DNA from: Acanthopleuribacter pedis
GTDB taxonomy: Bacteria; Acidobacteriota; Holophagae; Acanthopleuribacterales; Acanthopleuribacteraceae
DNA: 64,000 nt
NCBI RefSeq assembly: GCF_017377855.1
Contig: NZ_JAFREP010000020.1
Span: forward strand, 124,001-188,000
Direction of reading: 5' to 3'
Positions 26,414 to 35,980 of this stretch are shown here, piece after piece. The translations under genes and the position numbers were made by a program. Within the stretch, counting starts at the first letter, position 1. Each line of letters opens with the position of its first letter. The notes beneath the pieces were generated by a model, which was not told the origin of the DNA, did no database searches, and was given only the letters and a program-made list of their open reading frames with translations.

Positions 26414-26695
26414 GAGGAATGGTCACTCCATTAATTGAGATCAAGTATCAAAATCAATTCCAATTTATAGAAGCCCACCTTCCCTGTCAACCCGCATTCT
26501 CAAGCCGGCCAACGCCGACCCGCACCGCCTCAGGACCTTCGCTAAAGCAGGTAAGTCCAGACATGAAGCTCGGTTAAATTTTTGGCAAAATCACACCGCC
26601 CCTGCTTCACGCTTCTGTCAAAACCCTGGATAATAGGGGCCCAATGGCGCGGCACCGCCGCCCAATCCGACCAGCATCACCGGGAGGAAACGCCT

Positions 26696-28489
26696 TTGAC
26701 ACTTTTAATCGCCGGCATCGCCACCCTTTTCCTCGGGCCGATCCTTTACGGCCTTCTGTCGCAACGTAAATCCTGGCTTTCCCTGCTGGACGGGTTCATT
26801 TTCATCAGCATCGCCGGTCTGGTTCTCGCGGTCATTTTGCCGGAAACCCTGGCCGACGGCGGTTGGTGGTCACTTCTGTTTCTGTTCGTTGGTCTGATGT
26901 TGCCCTCCCTCTCGGAGCGGCTTTTCCACGGGCACACCCGAGAAACACACCTCATCGCGCTGGCCCTAGGTTTCCTAGGCTTAGCCATACACGCCGTGAC
27001 CGACGGCGCCATTCTGGCCCTGCCGGAGGACCACCATCACGGCGGTGGTCACGACCACGGCGTCAGCGCCTGGAGCATGGCGCTCGGTGTGCTGCTGCAC
27101 CGGTTTCCCATCGGCTTAACCATCTGGTGGTTTGTCCGCCCCAAACAAGGTTTGGCCTGGGCCCTGGCCGCGCTGGGTCTGATTGCGGTCGGCACCTTAA
27201 TCGGCTTTTTCGCGGCGCCCCAAGTGGTCGCCGCCTTGTCAACCCAAGGCATGGCCTGGTTCCAAGCTTTTGTCGCCGGCAGCCTATTGCACGTGGTTTT
27301 CCATCAGCCCCACGGTGAAGAAAGCTGTTGTCCCACGGCCCAACGCCGCAATCTCTGGTTCGAAGGTTTCGGCAACCTCGCCGGTCTCGCCCTGCTCGTT
27401 TATATGGTTACCCATCACATCACGGAAGAAACGAACCCATGGCTTGTACAAATGAGCACCACCTTCGTGGATTTGGCCCGTGAAAGCGCACCCGCGCTCC
27501 TCATTGCCTACGTGCTCGCGGGTATCATTGCGGGCTTCATGCCGGACAGCTACATCAACTGGCTCAAGGGCGGGTCGCGCGTGGGCCAATCCATGCGCGG
27601 CATGATGGTCGGCCTGCCGCTGCCAATTTGTTCCTGCGGCGTAGTACCGCTTTACCACACCTTGATTCGCAAGGGTGCCCCACCCACCGCGGCGATGGCA
27701 TTCCTCATCGCCACCCCGGAATTGGGCCTTGATGCATTACTGCTGTCCTTGCCCCTGCTGGGCGCTGAAATGACGCTGGCCCGCCTGATCGCGGCGGCGC
27801 TGGTCGCCCTACTGGTTGGGGTCGCGGTGGGAAGCTTGGCCCAAAACAAACAAGTCCAGGAAGAGAAAAAAAGTTGCTGCTCCGGCAACAAAACGAAACC
27901 GTCCTTCTCCGAGAAAATGCGCAAAGGGTTGCGAGAAGGCTTGGTCGATCTCGTGGATAACACCGGTCCCTGGATTCTCATCGGTCTCACCATCGCCGCC
28001 GTGGCCGACCCGCTAATGTCGACCGGCATGCTTCGGTCGATCCCTACCTGGGCGGAGATCCCCCTGTTCGCGTTACTGGGGATGCCGATTTACGTTTGCG
28101 CCGCGGGCGCCACGCCACTTATCGCGGTGTTCCTGCTGAACGGGGTCTCACCCGGGGCGGCCCTGGCGTTTTTGCTCACGGGCCCGGCGACCAATATCAC
28201 CACCTTCGGCGTCTTGTCGGAATTACACGGACGCCGCACCGCCCTGTTATTCGGTTTGTTCACGCTTGGGTTTACGCTCATCGCGGCCTATTCCGCCAAC
28301 CTGTTGCTACCAAATTTCACCGCAACGGCGGGGGGCCACGAGCACGCCCATTGGACCTGGTACCAAATCGCGGCATTCCCCTGTTTGCTGGCGCTTTACC
28401 TGTATTCCTTTGTCCGCCGCGGTGCGCGCAACTTCTTTGCCGGGCTGGTTGCCGAATTCAACTTCATCGGCAGGAAACACGCCCACTAA
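26696..28489 (+). CDS. ZIP-like / ArsP-like fusion permease, probably metal transport
   Basis: 597 residues from a TTG at 26696 preceded by GGGAGGAAA. The N-terminal third is polytopic with ZIP-type metal motifs: HAVTDG (99-104), a His-rich loop EDHHHGGGHDHG (111-122), HRFPIG (135-140) and H199/H203. From about residue 255 it is a permease of the ArsP/SO_0444 type, with the hallmark LPLPICSCGVVPLY (308-320), a cytosolic loop carrying KKSCCSG, and a second repeat with the GPATNITTFGVL motif. This suggests a heavy-metal (Zn/Cu/As-type) efflux or exchange protein. Both modules are long enough to be complete. No metal-responsive regulator is adjacent. Confidence 0.8.
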   Translation: MTLLIAGIATLFLGPILYGLLSQRKSWLSLLDGFIFISIAGLVLAVILPETLADGGWWSLLFLFVGLMLPSLSERLFHGHTRETHLIALALGFLGLAIHAVTDGAILALPEDHHHGGGHDHGVSAWSMALGVLLHRFPIGLTIWWFVRPKQGLAWALAALGLIAVGTLIGFFAAPQVVAALSTQGMAWFQAFVAGSLLHVVFHQPHGEESCCPTAQRRNLWFEGFGNLAGLALLVYMVTHHITEETNPWLVQMSTTFVDLARESAPALLIAYVLAGIIAGFMPDSYINWLKGGSRVGQSMRGMMVGLPLPICSCGVVPLYHTLIRKGAPPTAAMAFLIATPELGLDALLLSLPLLGAEMTLARLIAAALVALLVGVAVGSLAQNKQVQEEKKSCCSGNKTKPSFSEKMRKGLREGLVDLVDNTGPWILIGLTIAAVADPLMSTGMLRSIPTWAEIPLFALLGMPIYVCAAGATPLIAVFLLNGVSPGAALAFLLTGPATNITTFGVLSELHGRRTALLFGLFTLGFTLIAAYSANLLLPNFTATAGGHEHAHWTWYQIAAFPCLLALYLYSFVRRGARNFFAGLVAEFNFIGRKHAH

Positions 28490-28551
28490 GCTGAGGCCGG
28501 CCTCGCAATTTCACCCCCAACGCGAACGAACCTGAAAACCTTGTGTACGGG

Positions 28552-31437
28552 TTAACGGCCCTTGCCACCGATCTGCCGCAGTTGTGCGATCAAGGCATCA
28601 ACCGATTCAAACCGATCCCTGGGGTTGAGGTAGAAACAGCGCAGAATGGTGTTGGACAAAGCAACGGGAATTTTGGGTTCCAGTTTGTGGGGCGGCTCGG
28701 GCAAACCGTTGCCGGCGAATTTGGCGGAGGCGTTGTCCTGCCCGAAGGGTTCACGGCCGGTAGCCAACACATAGAAGGTGGCGCCCATCGAATAAATATC
28801 GGTTTGGAAGGTCGCCCGATCACCTAGAAACAGTTCCGGCGCCATAAAGGTCGGTGTGCCCCAAAGCTGTTGCGTTTGGTTGGTGTCGGAAACCTGCTTG
28901 GCCAAGCCAAAATCAAGAATTTTCACGGTTCGCGATTTGTTGACCATAATGTTGGTCGGTTTGATATCACGGTGGATAATACCCGCCTCGTGCGCATATT
29001 TAAGGCCGGTACACGCTTGGTGCCAGATGGCAACCATGCTTTTGAGCAAATTATCGGGCTGGCGCAAAGCAAGCTTGTCCAGCGTGGCACCTTTTACGTA
29101 CTCCATCACCATGTAAAAGCAGCCCTTCTCCATCCCCGCGTCATAAAGCTGCACGATGTTGGGGTGGTTCAGCGAGGCAATCGAGCGCACCTCACGCTTA
29201 AAGAACAAAAGAACCTTGGGTTCGTGATTCAGTTCCGGGTGCAACATCTTCAGGGCAACCTTGCGGTCCAAGCGGGTGTCCAGTGCCTTGTAAACCCGGC
29301 CCATCCCGCCCTTACCCAGCTCTTTTATGATGCGGTAACGCCGCAAGGGGCCGTCGCGGGTTAAATCGTAAATGGACTCGTCATCCAAGGTAAGCGTGAC
29401 TTCTCCCTGCTCCGACTCGGGCAAAAACGGATTTGCCACACGCTTGGCTCGGCCCGGGGGCGCGACAGCTTGAGGAACGGGCACGACGGGCGGCGCGACC
29501 GGGGTCGGAACGGGGAAAGGATCGACCGCGGGAAGCGGGGTCTGGGCCGCGGGATTGCGCCGGTTTTGGGGCACGGCCTTCATGCGCGGATCCGGCAACA
29601 TGGGGGTTTCCACCAAATGACTCAGGGAAGAAGCAATGGACGCATTTTTAACGCGGTAGGTAATACCCACGCGCTGTCCAATGTTTTTGGCCAGTTGGAC
29701 GGCGCTGTCGTCATTGGGATTTTGATCGGCCAAACGGAACGCCAGCTCGGCGGCCCGCTTCACATCGTCCAAGCGAAGCAACACATCAATAACCCGATGC
29801 ACCATGGGCAAGAGGTTTTTTTCGGTTTCATGGCCGCGAATCATGGCCATGCCGCATTCCAAGGCGTCTTCAAGCCGTTTCTGTTCAGTGAGGATGCTAA
29901 TAATTTGAACACACTCACGAATCTCATCCACACGCTGCCGGTTCACGAGACGCAGACAATCAATGGCCTGCGACAACTCGCCAATCATTAAATAAGCCCT
30001 GGCGGCGCGCACGTAGTCGCCGCCCTTGCGGAACAATTCGGCTTGGCGATCCTGCAAACCCAGCTCGGCGGCCAGCATGGCGGCCCGCTGGTATTGGCCG
30101 AGTTCCTGATAGCACTGCAGTGCTTTTTCTTCCTCGCCGACCTCCAGAAACAGTTCCAAAGCCTTGTCAAACCTTCGGTTGGTAAAAAAGCAGTGGGCCG
30201 CCTTGCGTTTCAAGTTCCCTTTTAGAAAAGCAAGTGCCGCCGCTTCGAAATCGCCGAGTTTCTCATAATAGGCCCCGGCTTGCGCCCATTCGCCTTGCTG
30301 CCCGGCAGCCTTGGCTTTTTCGATCCATACTTTTTGGGTTTCGCCGTGTTCCTCAGACACCTTGGTGGTGCCGGTAAAGGAGCCGGCTCGATCAAAAGCG
30401 GCGGCGGCTTCTTTGACCATGCCGGCCTTTTCAAAGGACTCCCCGGCTTTTTGGAACATTTCAAAGCGTAGGTAAATCTCGGCTGATTCTTCAAACCGAC
30501 CCAGGTGAAACAGCGATTCCCCCCAGCGCTGCCCCCATTGGCTCACCCGTTCGCGATCCTCGAGAAAGCCGGAGGAGGGTTTCATTCGTGAAAAAGCTTC
30601 AACGGCCTTTTCCCAGTGGTTCCCAAAATAATAAGCGTTGCCCGCGCGTAAGTAGTTGCCGATGCGCGCGTAATAATCACCACCGCGCAAAAAGGCAGCG
30701 GCGGCGCGGCCGTGGTGTCCCCGCTGCACATACAACTTGCCGGCGCGGTAGCAGTATTCTTCGCCCAAGCTCTCTAAAATTTTGGCGGCTTTGCCGAGGC
30801 GCCCTTCTTCAACCAGTTGCTCGGCCCTGGCGATTTTTTTTCGCGCACGGGCGTCGCCCTGGGCGGCCATGGTTCCCGAAATGGTTTTTTCCGCGGCCGA
30901 AGGTGCGCAGCGAATTCGTTGCCACACCGGGGCACGGTAATAACCGAGCATGATGGCAATGCTCAGCACCACGAGAAAAAAGACGTTGGCGGTCGTGGCG
31001 TCGGTCTGGAACGTATAGCGGGAAATCGCGGAAGCAATCGCCAGGTAACCTTCACCGGCGGTGACGGCGTCCCCGTCGCTAAGCAAGTAAAGAATCAACT
31101 GGTTGACGTCAATACAGACGGCGACGGCACCAACCACCGCCACGCCGAACTGCAGGCCGCGCGGCACGTGCTGCCAACACATGCGCAGGCCCCACAAAAA
31201 GCCGCGGCCGATGCCGATGGTGCGATCCAGCAGAATGATAAAAGCGGAAAGCACCAGAATGTTGAGAACCAAACCCACGCTGGCCCCGATATAGGCCACG
31301 CTGTTCGCCATCCAGGAACCCGCCTCGGCCCAGCCGATCAGCATCTCATTCACAACGGGCACGCCGATAACAGAGGCGATCGCCAGAAAGAGAAACGCGA
31401 TGTAAAGAAAGGGAGTAATCCGACTTTCGGGTTCCAT
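28552..31437 (-). CDS. Membrane-anchored TPR protein with C-terminal Ser/Thr kinase
   Basis: 961 residues in an unusual order. Four or five membrane helices (about 10-175) come first, then a long array of tetratricopeptide-type repeats (about 195-560, e.g. AAAFDRAGSF, AGAYYEKLGDFEAAALAFLKG), a Pro/Val-rich linker, and a PknB-type kinase at the C-terminus (from YRIIKELGKGGMGRVYKA, with VALKML, HRDIKPTNIM and DFGLAK). All catalytic residues are present. Most bacterial kinases of this type put the kinase first. It probably senses through the TPRs or membrane domain; targets are unknown. It is a single gene, tail-to-tail with the permease gene. Confidence 0.9.
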   Translation of the reverse strand: MEPESRITPFLYIAFLFLAIASVIGVPVVNEMLIGWAEAGSWMANSVAYIGASVGLVLNILVLSAFIILLDRTIGIGRGFLWGLRMCWQHVPRGLQFGVAVVGAVAVCIDVNQLILYLLSDGDAVTAGEGYLAIASAISRYTFQTDATTANVFFLVVLSIAIMLGYYRAPVWQRIRCAPSAAEKTISGTMAAQGDARARKKIARAEQLVEEGRLGKAAKILESLGEEYCYRAGKLYVQRGHHGRAAAAFLRGGDYYARIGNYLRAGNAYYFGNHWEKAVEAFSRMKPSSGFLEDRERVSQWGQRWGESLFHLGRFEESAEIYLRFEMFQKAGESFEKAGMVKEAAAAFDRAGSFTGTTKVSEEHGETQKVWIEKAKAAGQQGEWAQAGAYYEKLGDFEAAALAFLKGNLKRKAAHCFFTNRRFDKALELFLEVGEEEKALQCYQELGQYQRAAMLAAELGLQDRQAELFRKGGDYVRAARAYLMIGELSQAIDCLRLVNRQRVDEIRECVQIISILTEQKRLEDALECGMAMIRGHETEKNLLPMVHRVIDVLLRLDDVKRAAELAFRLADQNPNDDSAVQLAKNIGQRVGITYRVKNASIASSLSHLVETPMLPDPRMKAVPQNRRNPAAQTPLPAVDPFPVPTPVAPPVVPVPQAVAPPGRAKRVANPFLPESEQGEVTLTLDDESIYDLTRDGPLRRYRIIKELGKGGMGRVYKALDTRLDRKVALKMLHPELNHEPKVLLFFKREVRSIASLNHPNIVQLYDAGMEKGCFYMVMEYVKGATLDKLALRQPDNLLKSMVAIWHQACTGLKYAHEAGIIHRDIKPTNIMVNKSRTVKILDFGLAKQVSDTNQTQQLWGTPTFMAPELFLGDRATFQTDIYSMGATFYVLATGREPFGQDNASAKFAGNGLPEPPHKLEPKIPVALSNTILRCFYLNPRDRFESVDALIAQLRQIGGKGR

Positions 31438-31745
31438 TCAACACCTAAGCGATTGATTCCGAGTGATGCTCAAAACAAGGTTAACAGAGATCGGGCGAGA
31501 ACCAAGCGGGACCTTGTTTTGAAATGAGAAAAAGTCCATCGAGGAACGGGCCGTTTCAACCGCCAAAGCGTAAAAACAGCTTTATCCCACAACCAAAACA
31601 ATGCATGCTTTTCCCGGCCAGGTTCGGTTCAACCAAGCATCGCGCCTTGGACCACATGCGGCGGCGTTTCTTGGCGAGGTCGCATGTCAAAAGCGCAACA
31701 TCTTGTGAAACAACAAGAACGCTGTTTCCCGACGTGAGGGATTCA

Positions 31746-31961
31746 CCCGCATTTCTCACAAGGAATGCTGCTACGGGGCAACCCATGCGATTACGAGGGG
31801 CTGCCTTCCGCGGGGCGGCCATCCGCATTACTTGGTCGAGCCGCCTTCGCCTCAGCTGCTACCCCGAAAGGTCGGACCCCTGCACCGTGGCTTGGTCGCC
31901 ATCTTCGTAGGCATAAGGCTTTCAACTTCTCGTGACGAATCCTTGTGAGAAATGCGGGTTA
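31746..31961 (-). mobile_element. MITE-like element, copy C (inverted)
   Basis: Ends CCCGCATTTCTCACAAGGA and TCCTTGTGAGAAATGCGGGTTA. Internal words run in the opposite sense to copy A (GCAACCCATGCGATTACGAG first, TTCTCGTGACGAATCC last), so the element is inverted. It has one GGTCGGACC unit rather than an array. Confidence 0.8.
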
Positions 31962-32133
31962 ACCCTGCGAGGACAAGCGAGGTTCCAACATCTACGCGTT
32001 CAAGCCGGGACAACGATTCAGGAAGTTTAGCAAAAGTAGGCGCCGACTCGAAGGTGATAAGCGCGGAACAGTTTGGGAAAAACCCATTTGTGCGATTCTT
32101 CAACTTGACGAAAAGTTTTTTAAGATTTGGTCC

Positions 32134-32189
32134 AGCCCGCCTTTCGCATGAGGCTAGGTAGCAGAACGCCTTGTGATAATGGCGGGTTC
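32134..32189 (+). mobile_element. Degenerate short MITE-like copy
   Basis: AGCCCGCCTTTCGCATGAGG at the left and GTAGCAGAACGCCTTGTGAT...GGCGGGTT at the right are diverged versions of the family ends with only a few bases between. It lies about 100 bases before the glutaminase start. Confidence 0.5.
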
Positions 32190-32294
32190 AGGCCGAAGCG
32201 GTGGGGCCGCGCTTTAAACCAACCGCGACAGCCCGCCTCGCTTTCATATATGATGGAGCACCCACGGCGGTGATTTTGAGGCGGAGGCTGGACC

Positions 32295-34202
32295 TTGCTG
32301 CAGGAACTCCAAGAACATCTCGAATGGGCGTTTGCCCAGGCCGAACCTTTGAAACACGGCAAAAACGCGGGTTATATCCCGGCCCTCGCGGAAGTTGACC
32401 CAGAGCGCTTTAGCGCCTGTATTTGCACGACTTCCGGTGAAATTATTCGGGTCGGCGAAGACAACCCGTTTACCCTCCAATCCATGAGCAAACCCTTTCT
32501 TTACGCCGAGGCCTTGGCCACCTTCGGTATTGAGACGGTCCACCAGCACGTTGCGGTGGAGCCGACCGGAAAACCCTTTGACGCGCTCATCGATGTGCAG
32601 TCCGGTAGCAAACGCCCCCACAATCCAATGATCAATGCGGGGGCCATTGCCATCGCAAGCCTGTTCGCGCAAGGATCCGAGCGCGACCAAGTGCGACGGC
32701 TCGATCATCTGTTCGGGCGCTATTTAGGACGCACACCGATTCAATTTAATACGCGGGTTTATCTCAATGAACGGGACACGGCATTTGGTAACCGCGCGCT
32801 GGCCCACCTGATGAACCATTTCGGCATGCTCGGGGGCAGCGTTGAGGCGGCCCTGGATTTCTATTTCAAAGCCTGTTCCCTGCAACTCAATTGTCGCGAT
32901 TTGTCGGTGATGGCGGCAACCCTCGCCAACGGCGGCCGGCACCCGCTCACGGGTCGTCGCGTGTTACCGGGCCGCTACCTACGCGATACGCTCACGGTCC
33001 AGGCCACCTGCGGTTTGTACGACTACTCAGGTCGTTTCTGGTTTGATGTGGGCGTGCCCGCCAAAAGCGGCGTCAGCGGTGGCATCTTTGCGGTCGTGCC
33101 GGGCAAGATGGGCATCGCGGTGTATGCACCGCGGCTGGACGAAAACGGCAACAGCGTACGCGGTTTGTCATTGTTAAAATCACTTTCACAAAAATGCCGT
33201 TTCCACGTTTTCGACCATGCGCCGCCACCCGCACCGGTCACCCAACCCCGTCCCGCCCCGCTCGCCCTAGAATGGGCCCTTAAACGCGCCGCCAACCTCG
33301 CCCTGTGCAACCGCCGCGGTCAAATCTCCGATTTCACCCCGGATTTAATGGCCGCCGACCCCAACGCATTGGTGGTTTCGCTTTGCACCGTTGACGGTCG
33401 CGAGGTCCACCTCGGCACCCAAGACACAACCTTCCTCCTACAGGCTGCCGCCACCCCGTTCACCTACCTAACCGCCTTGGATCGGTTCGGCATGGCCGCG
33501 GTCCACCAAAAAATCGGTGTCGAACCCAGCGGCAACCCTTTTCATGCGGTACAACTGGACCCCAAAACCAATTTGCCCTACAACCCACTCGCCAACGCGG
33601 GTGCGCTCTGCATCGCCAACATGCTGGCCTGCGACGACGCCGCCAAACGGCTGCAACGGTTGCTCGACAACCTAAACGCCATGGCCGGTCGGGGTGAATG
33701 CGATATCGACCTGATCGCGCTCGCGGCGGAGCGTACGGCAGGCGAACGCAACCGCGCCATCGCCTGCCTTCTCAAAAAGTTCGACTTGATCGACAACATC
33801 GAAGCGACCCTGGAGCTATACTTCCTCCAAAACAGCATTCGGACCAACACGGCAACCTTGGCCCGCATGGCGGCAACCCTCGCGGCAGCGGGCCGCAACC
33901 CGTTCACCGGCAGGCAAATTGTGGACCCGCGCCATGTCCCGCCGGTGCTTACGGTGATGAGCACCTGCGGTTTGCACGACGGCTCGGGTTGGTTTGCCTA
34001 CGACGTGGGTCTCCCGGCCAAAAGCGGCGTTTCCGGTGCGATTCTGGCGGTTGCGCCGGGGCGCATGGGTGTGGCGGTATACGCCCCCCTGATCGACAAA
34101 CACGGAACCAGTGAACGGGGAAAAACCTTACTGGCCACCCTGGCCCGCGACTTGGGCCTGCGTATGTTTACGACGGGCATCACGGAAGACGAGCCCGGTT
34201 AA
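32295..34202 (+). CDS. Double-domain glutaminase; second domain catalytically degenerate
   Basis: 635 residues from a TTG with GGAGG 8 bases upstream. Residues 1-305 and about 325-630 are each a whole serine-dependent glutaminase (GlsA fold). Domain 1 keeps every active-site element: Y27 (AGYIPAL), the Ser-x-x-Lys pair S63/K66 (QSMSKPF), NPMINAGA and CGLYD. Domain 2 aligns at a constant offset of about 320 but has Phe for the first Tyr (SDFTPDL), QAAATPF (Ser to Ala384, Lys to Thr387) and CGLHD (Tyr to His), while NPLANAGA, the ERN segment and AKSGVSGA remain. Domain 1 should hydrolyse glutamine to glutamate and ammonia; domain 2 may be structural or regulatory. Single-domain bacterial glutaminases are near 310 residues. 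Confidence 0.92.
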   Translation: MLQELQEHLEWAFAQAEPLKHGKNAGYIPALAEVDPERFSACICTTSGEIIRVGEDNPFTLQSMSKPFLYAEALATFGIETVHQHVAVEPTGKPFDALIDVQSGSKRPHNPMINAGAIAIASLFAQGSERDQVRRLDHLFGRYLGRTPIQFNTRVYLNERDTAFGNRALAHLMNHFGMLGGSVEAALDFYFKACSLQLNCRDLSVMAATLANGGRHPLTGRRVLPGRYLRDTLTVQATCGLYDYSGRFWFDVGVPAKSGVSGGIFAVVPGKMGIAVYAPRLDENGNSVRGLSLLKSLSQKCRFHVFDHAPPPAPVTQPRPAPLALEWALKRAANLALCNRRGQISDFTPDLMAADPNALVVSLCTVDGREVHLGTQDTTFLLQAAATPFTYLTALDRFGMAAVHQKIGVEPSGNPFHAVQLDPKTNLPYNPLANAGALCIANMLACDDAAKRLQRLLDNLNAMAGRGECDIDLIALAAERTAGERNRAIACLLKKFDLIDNIEATLELYFLQNSIRTNTATLARMAATLAAAGRNPFTGRQIVDPRHVPPVLTVMSTCGLHDGSGWFAYDVGLPAKSGVSGAILAVAPGRMGVAVYAPLIDKHGTSERGKTLLATLARDLGLRMFTTGITEDEPG

Positions 34203-34251
34203 AATCCGCCCATGGTGGACGCGGGGCGCGCTCCCAACCACGCCAAACTAG

Positions 34252-34286
34252 AAAAGGCGGCACGCTGGAGCGGCCGCCTTTTCTAT
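34252..34286 (+). terminator. Glutaminase terminator
   Basis: AAAAGGCGGC and GCCGCCTTTT form a 10-base stem around an 11-base loop, followed by CTATTC. It also faces the convergent TonB-C gene. Confidence 0.75.
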
Positions 34287-34308
34287 TCAGTGAAAAAATT
34301 CAACTCAT

Positions 34309-34695
34309 TTATGTATCTTTAAGACGAAAGTTAATTCTCAGGGTCACAATCACATCGGACGGTTTCCCATTAACTTGGCCAGGTTTGAATCTCCACCGTT
34401 TGACAGCACGAATTGCAGCCTCCTCGAAACCATAACGCCCGCGCCCGAGGGTGCGGATCACTTCGAGCCCTTCGATGCGCCCGTCGGCACGAAAAATCCC
34501 TTGGAGCGTAACCCAACCTTGGATGCCAAGGCCGCGCGCGGCTTCGGGATATTTGGGATAAACCTTACGGGTAACAACAGGCTTCTCGACCCCTTCCTGC
34601 CCGACACGCGGGATTTCAGATTCAGGAGCCGGAAATAAGGCATAGGCCGTGGGGAAGGATGCAAAAGCGCTTAAAAGGAGTAGCTTAACCAGCAT
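34309..34695 (-). CDS. Small secreted TonB C-terminal domain protein
   Basis: 128 residues with a signal peptide (MLVKLLLLSAFASFPTAYA) and a single TonB C-terminal domain (about 40-128): KYPEAARGLGIQGWVTLQGI, DGRIEGLEVIRTLG, FEEAAIRAVKRWRFKPG, VIVTLRINF. It lacks the membrane anchor and Pro-rich spacer of true TonB, so it is a free periplasmic TonB_C module of the kind common in Acidobacteria and Myxococcota. AAGGAG precedes the ATG. It has no transport genes beside it, and its partner is unknown. Confidence 0.85.
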   Translation of the reverse strand: MLVKLLLLSAFASFPTAYALFPAPESEIPRVGQEGVEKPVVTRKVYPKYPEAARGLGIQGWVTLQGIFRADGRIEGLEVIRTLGRGRYGFEEAAIRAVKRWRFKPGQVNGKPSDVIVTLRINFRLKDT

Positions 34696-35653
34696 ATCGC
34701 AAGGCTCCTTTGAAGCTTGAATCGATTGATGAAAGAACCATTACCAACCCGCGAGCGGGCAGGCACCCAGTCACATAAAATAGCACAGGATTCGCGAAAG
34801 AATGCGAGCAAGCGTCAATGGAAGATGTGGACCGATGAGCGTTCAATGAGGATTTCTCCTGGTAAGCAAACCAAAAAGGACGGTTTGGCGCCCGGCAAAA
34901 AAGGCGACTCCCTTCATTGCGTTAAACCTAAGAGGCGTGAAGCGTAGGATTTTGGCTAAAGATCTGGAGCGAAATGGTTTGAAAAAAGCGGGCCGGGGTC
35001 GCGCACGACGCGCACCCGCCGGGTGCGTTGAGCATTTTTACAGGCCGTTGCAGCCCAGAGGTTTAGCTGAAATCACCGCGTCAGCGCTTCTTAGGTTAAA
35101 AAAGGTTGATCAGCGCGGGCACGCCGGATCCCGTCCAGGCTCTTTTGATGAAGCCACCAAAAGTGAGATGTTTGTTGCGTCGGCACCCAAGCCGTTCCGA
35201 CAGATAACCCGTTTGAGGTCCTGCAATACAATGATCGGCTCGCGGCGGCTTCCGTTACATTTCTCTATATTAATATCTGGGAAAGGCCCCCTTCACGTAA
35301 AGCAAACAATCCGTAAAAATACCCTTTGCGTGATTTAGCAAGATCGCGTCACAACTCACACACACCAAAACACAACCCGAATTAGCTTTTATCCATACAT
35401 AGAAAAATTTCACATCCAACTTTACTTACCACCACCTTTTAATCACAGCGTCATGTTTCACCACTTTTGCCTCTTTTCTCACCAACCGCGCTTGCCCCAC
35501 CGCGCCGGCAGCCGGTTATAATACAATGCTTGCAGCCGCATCACGCCCGACAGCAGGGCGATCAAACAAACCCGGCGACGGCGTCACGGGCGTACCGCGG
35601 CTTACGGAAGGTGTCCTATCAGCGCTTCTACCTCTCGCTACATCGAAAAACGC
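34696..35653. other. Intergenic region, no gene seen
   Basis: About 960 bases. Short frames are present but none has a Shine-Dalgarno, domain or typical codon use. 35330-35480 is A/T- and C-rich and unlike the surrounding sequence (many CACACAC/CCACC words), consistent with a regulatory region for the divisome gene that follows. Confidence 0.45.
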
Positions 35654-35980
35654 ATGCGTCGGCGCCGCATCATCGTGGTGCTCAGTCTTTTGCTGTTCCT
35701 GTCTTTCGTGGCGAGCACCTTGTTCGGCGATTCCGGCCTGCTTATGAACATGCAGGTCAAAAACGAGCATCAGCGTTTGGCGGAAGAACGCGGTCGCTTG
35801 GTCTCCGAAAACCACCGACTCCAGCGGGAAATTCAGGCGCTGAAAAACAATCCGCGCAAGATTGAAGCGGTCAGTCGCGCCGAGTATGGATTCGCGCGAC
35901 CCGGCGAGGTCGTTTTTTATTTCCCGACGGACGAACAAGCGCCGGTTCAAGTTTACCAAAGGCCGAAGGATTCCCCCTGA
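35654..35980 (+). CDS. FtsB/DivIC-type septum formation initiator
   Basis: 108 residues: a basic N-terminus (MRRRRI), one membrane helix (about 6-25), a heptad-rich coiled coil (about 35-70, KNEHQRLAEERGRLVSENHR), and the family motif RKIEAVSRAEYGFARPGEVVF. FtsB/DivIC binds FtsL and FtsQ/DivIB in the periplasm and recruits septal peptidoglycan synthesis. No strong ribosome binding site precedes the ATG and the frame is open a little upstream, so the start is provisional. No other division gene is adjacent. Confidence 0.88.
   Translation: MRRRRIIVVLSLLLFLSFVASTLFGDSGLLMNMQVKNEHQRLAEERGRLVSENHRLQREIQALKNNPRKIEAVSRAEYGFARPGEVVFYFPTDEQAPVQVYQRPKDSP

Larger units (their letters stand above)
31438..32294. 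other. Intergenic region carrying two MITE-like copies
   Basis: About 850 bases between the divergent kinase and glutaminase genes. It holds MITE-like copy C (31746-31961) and a degenerate short copy (32134-32189). No gene is supported in 31438-31745 or 31962-32133. Confidence 0.6.
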
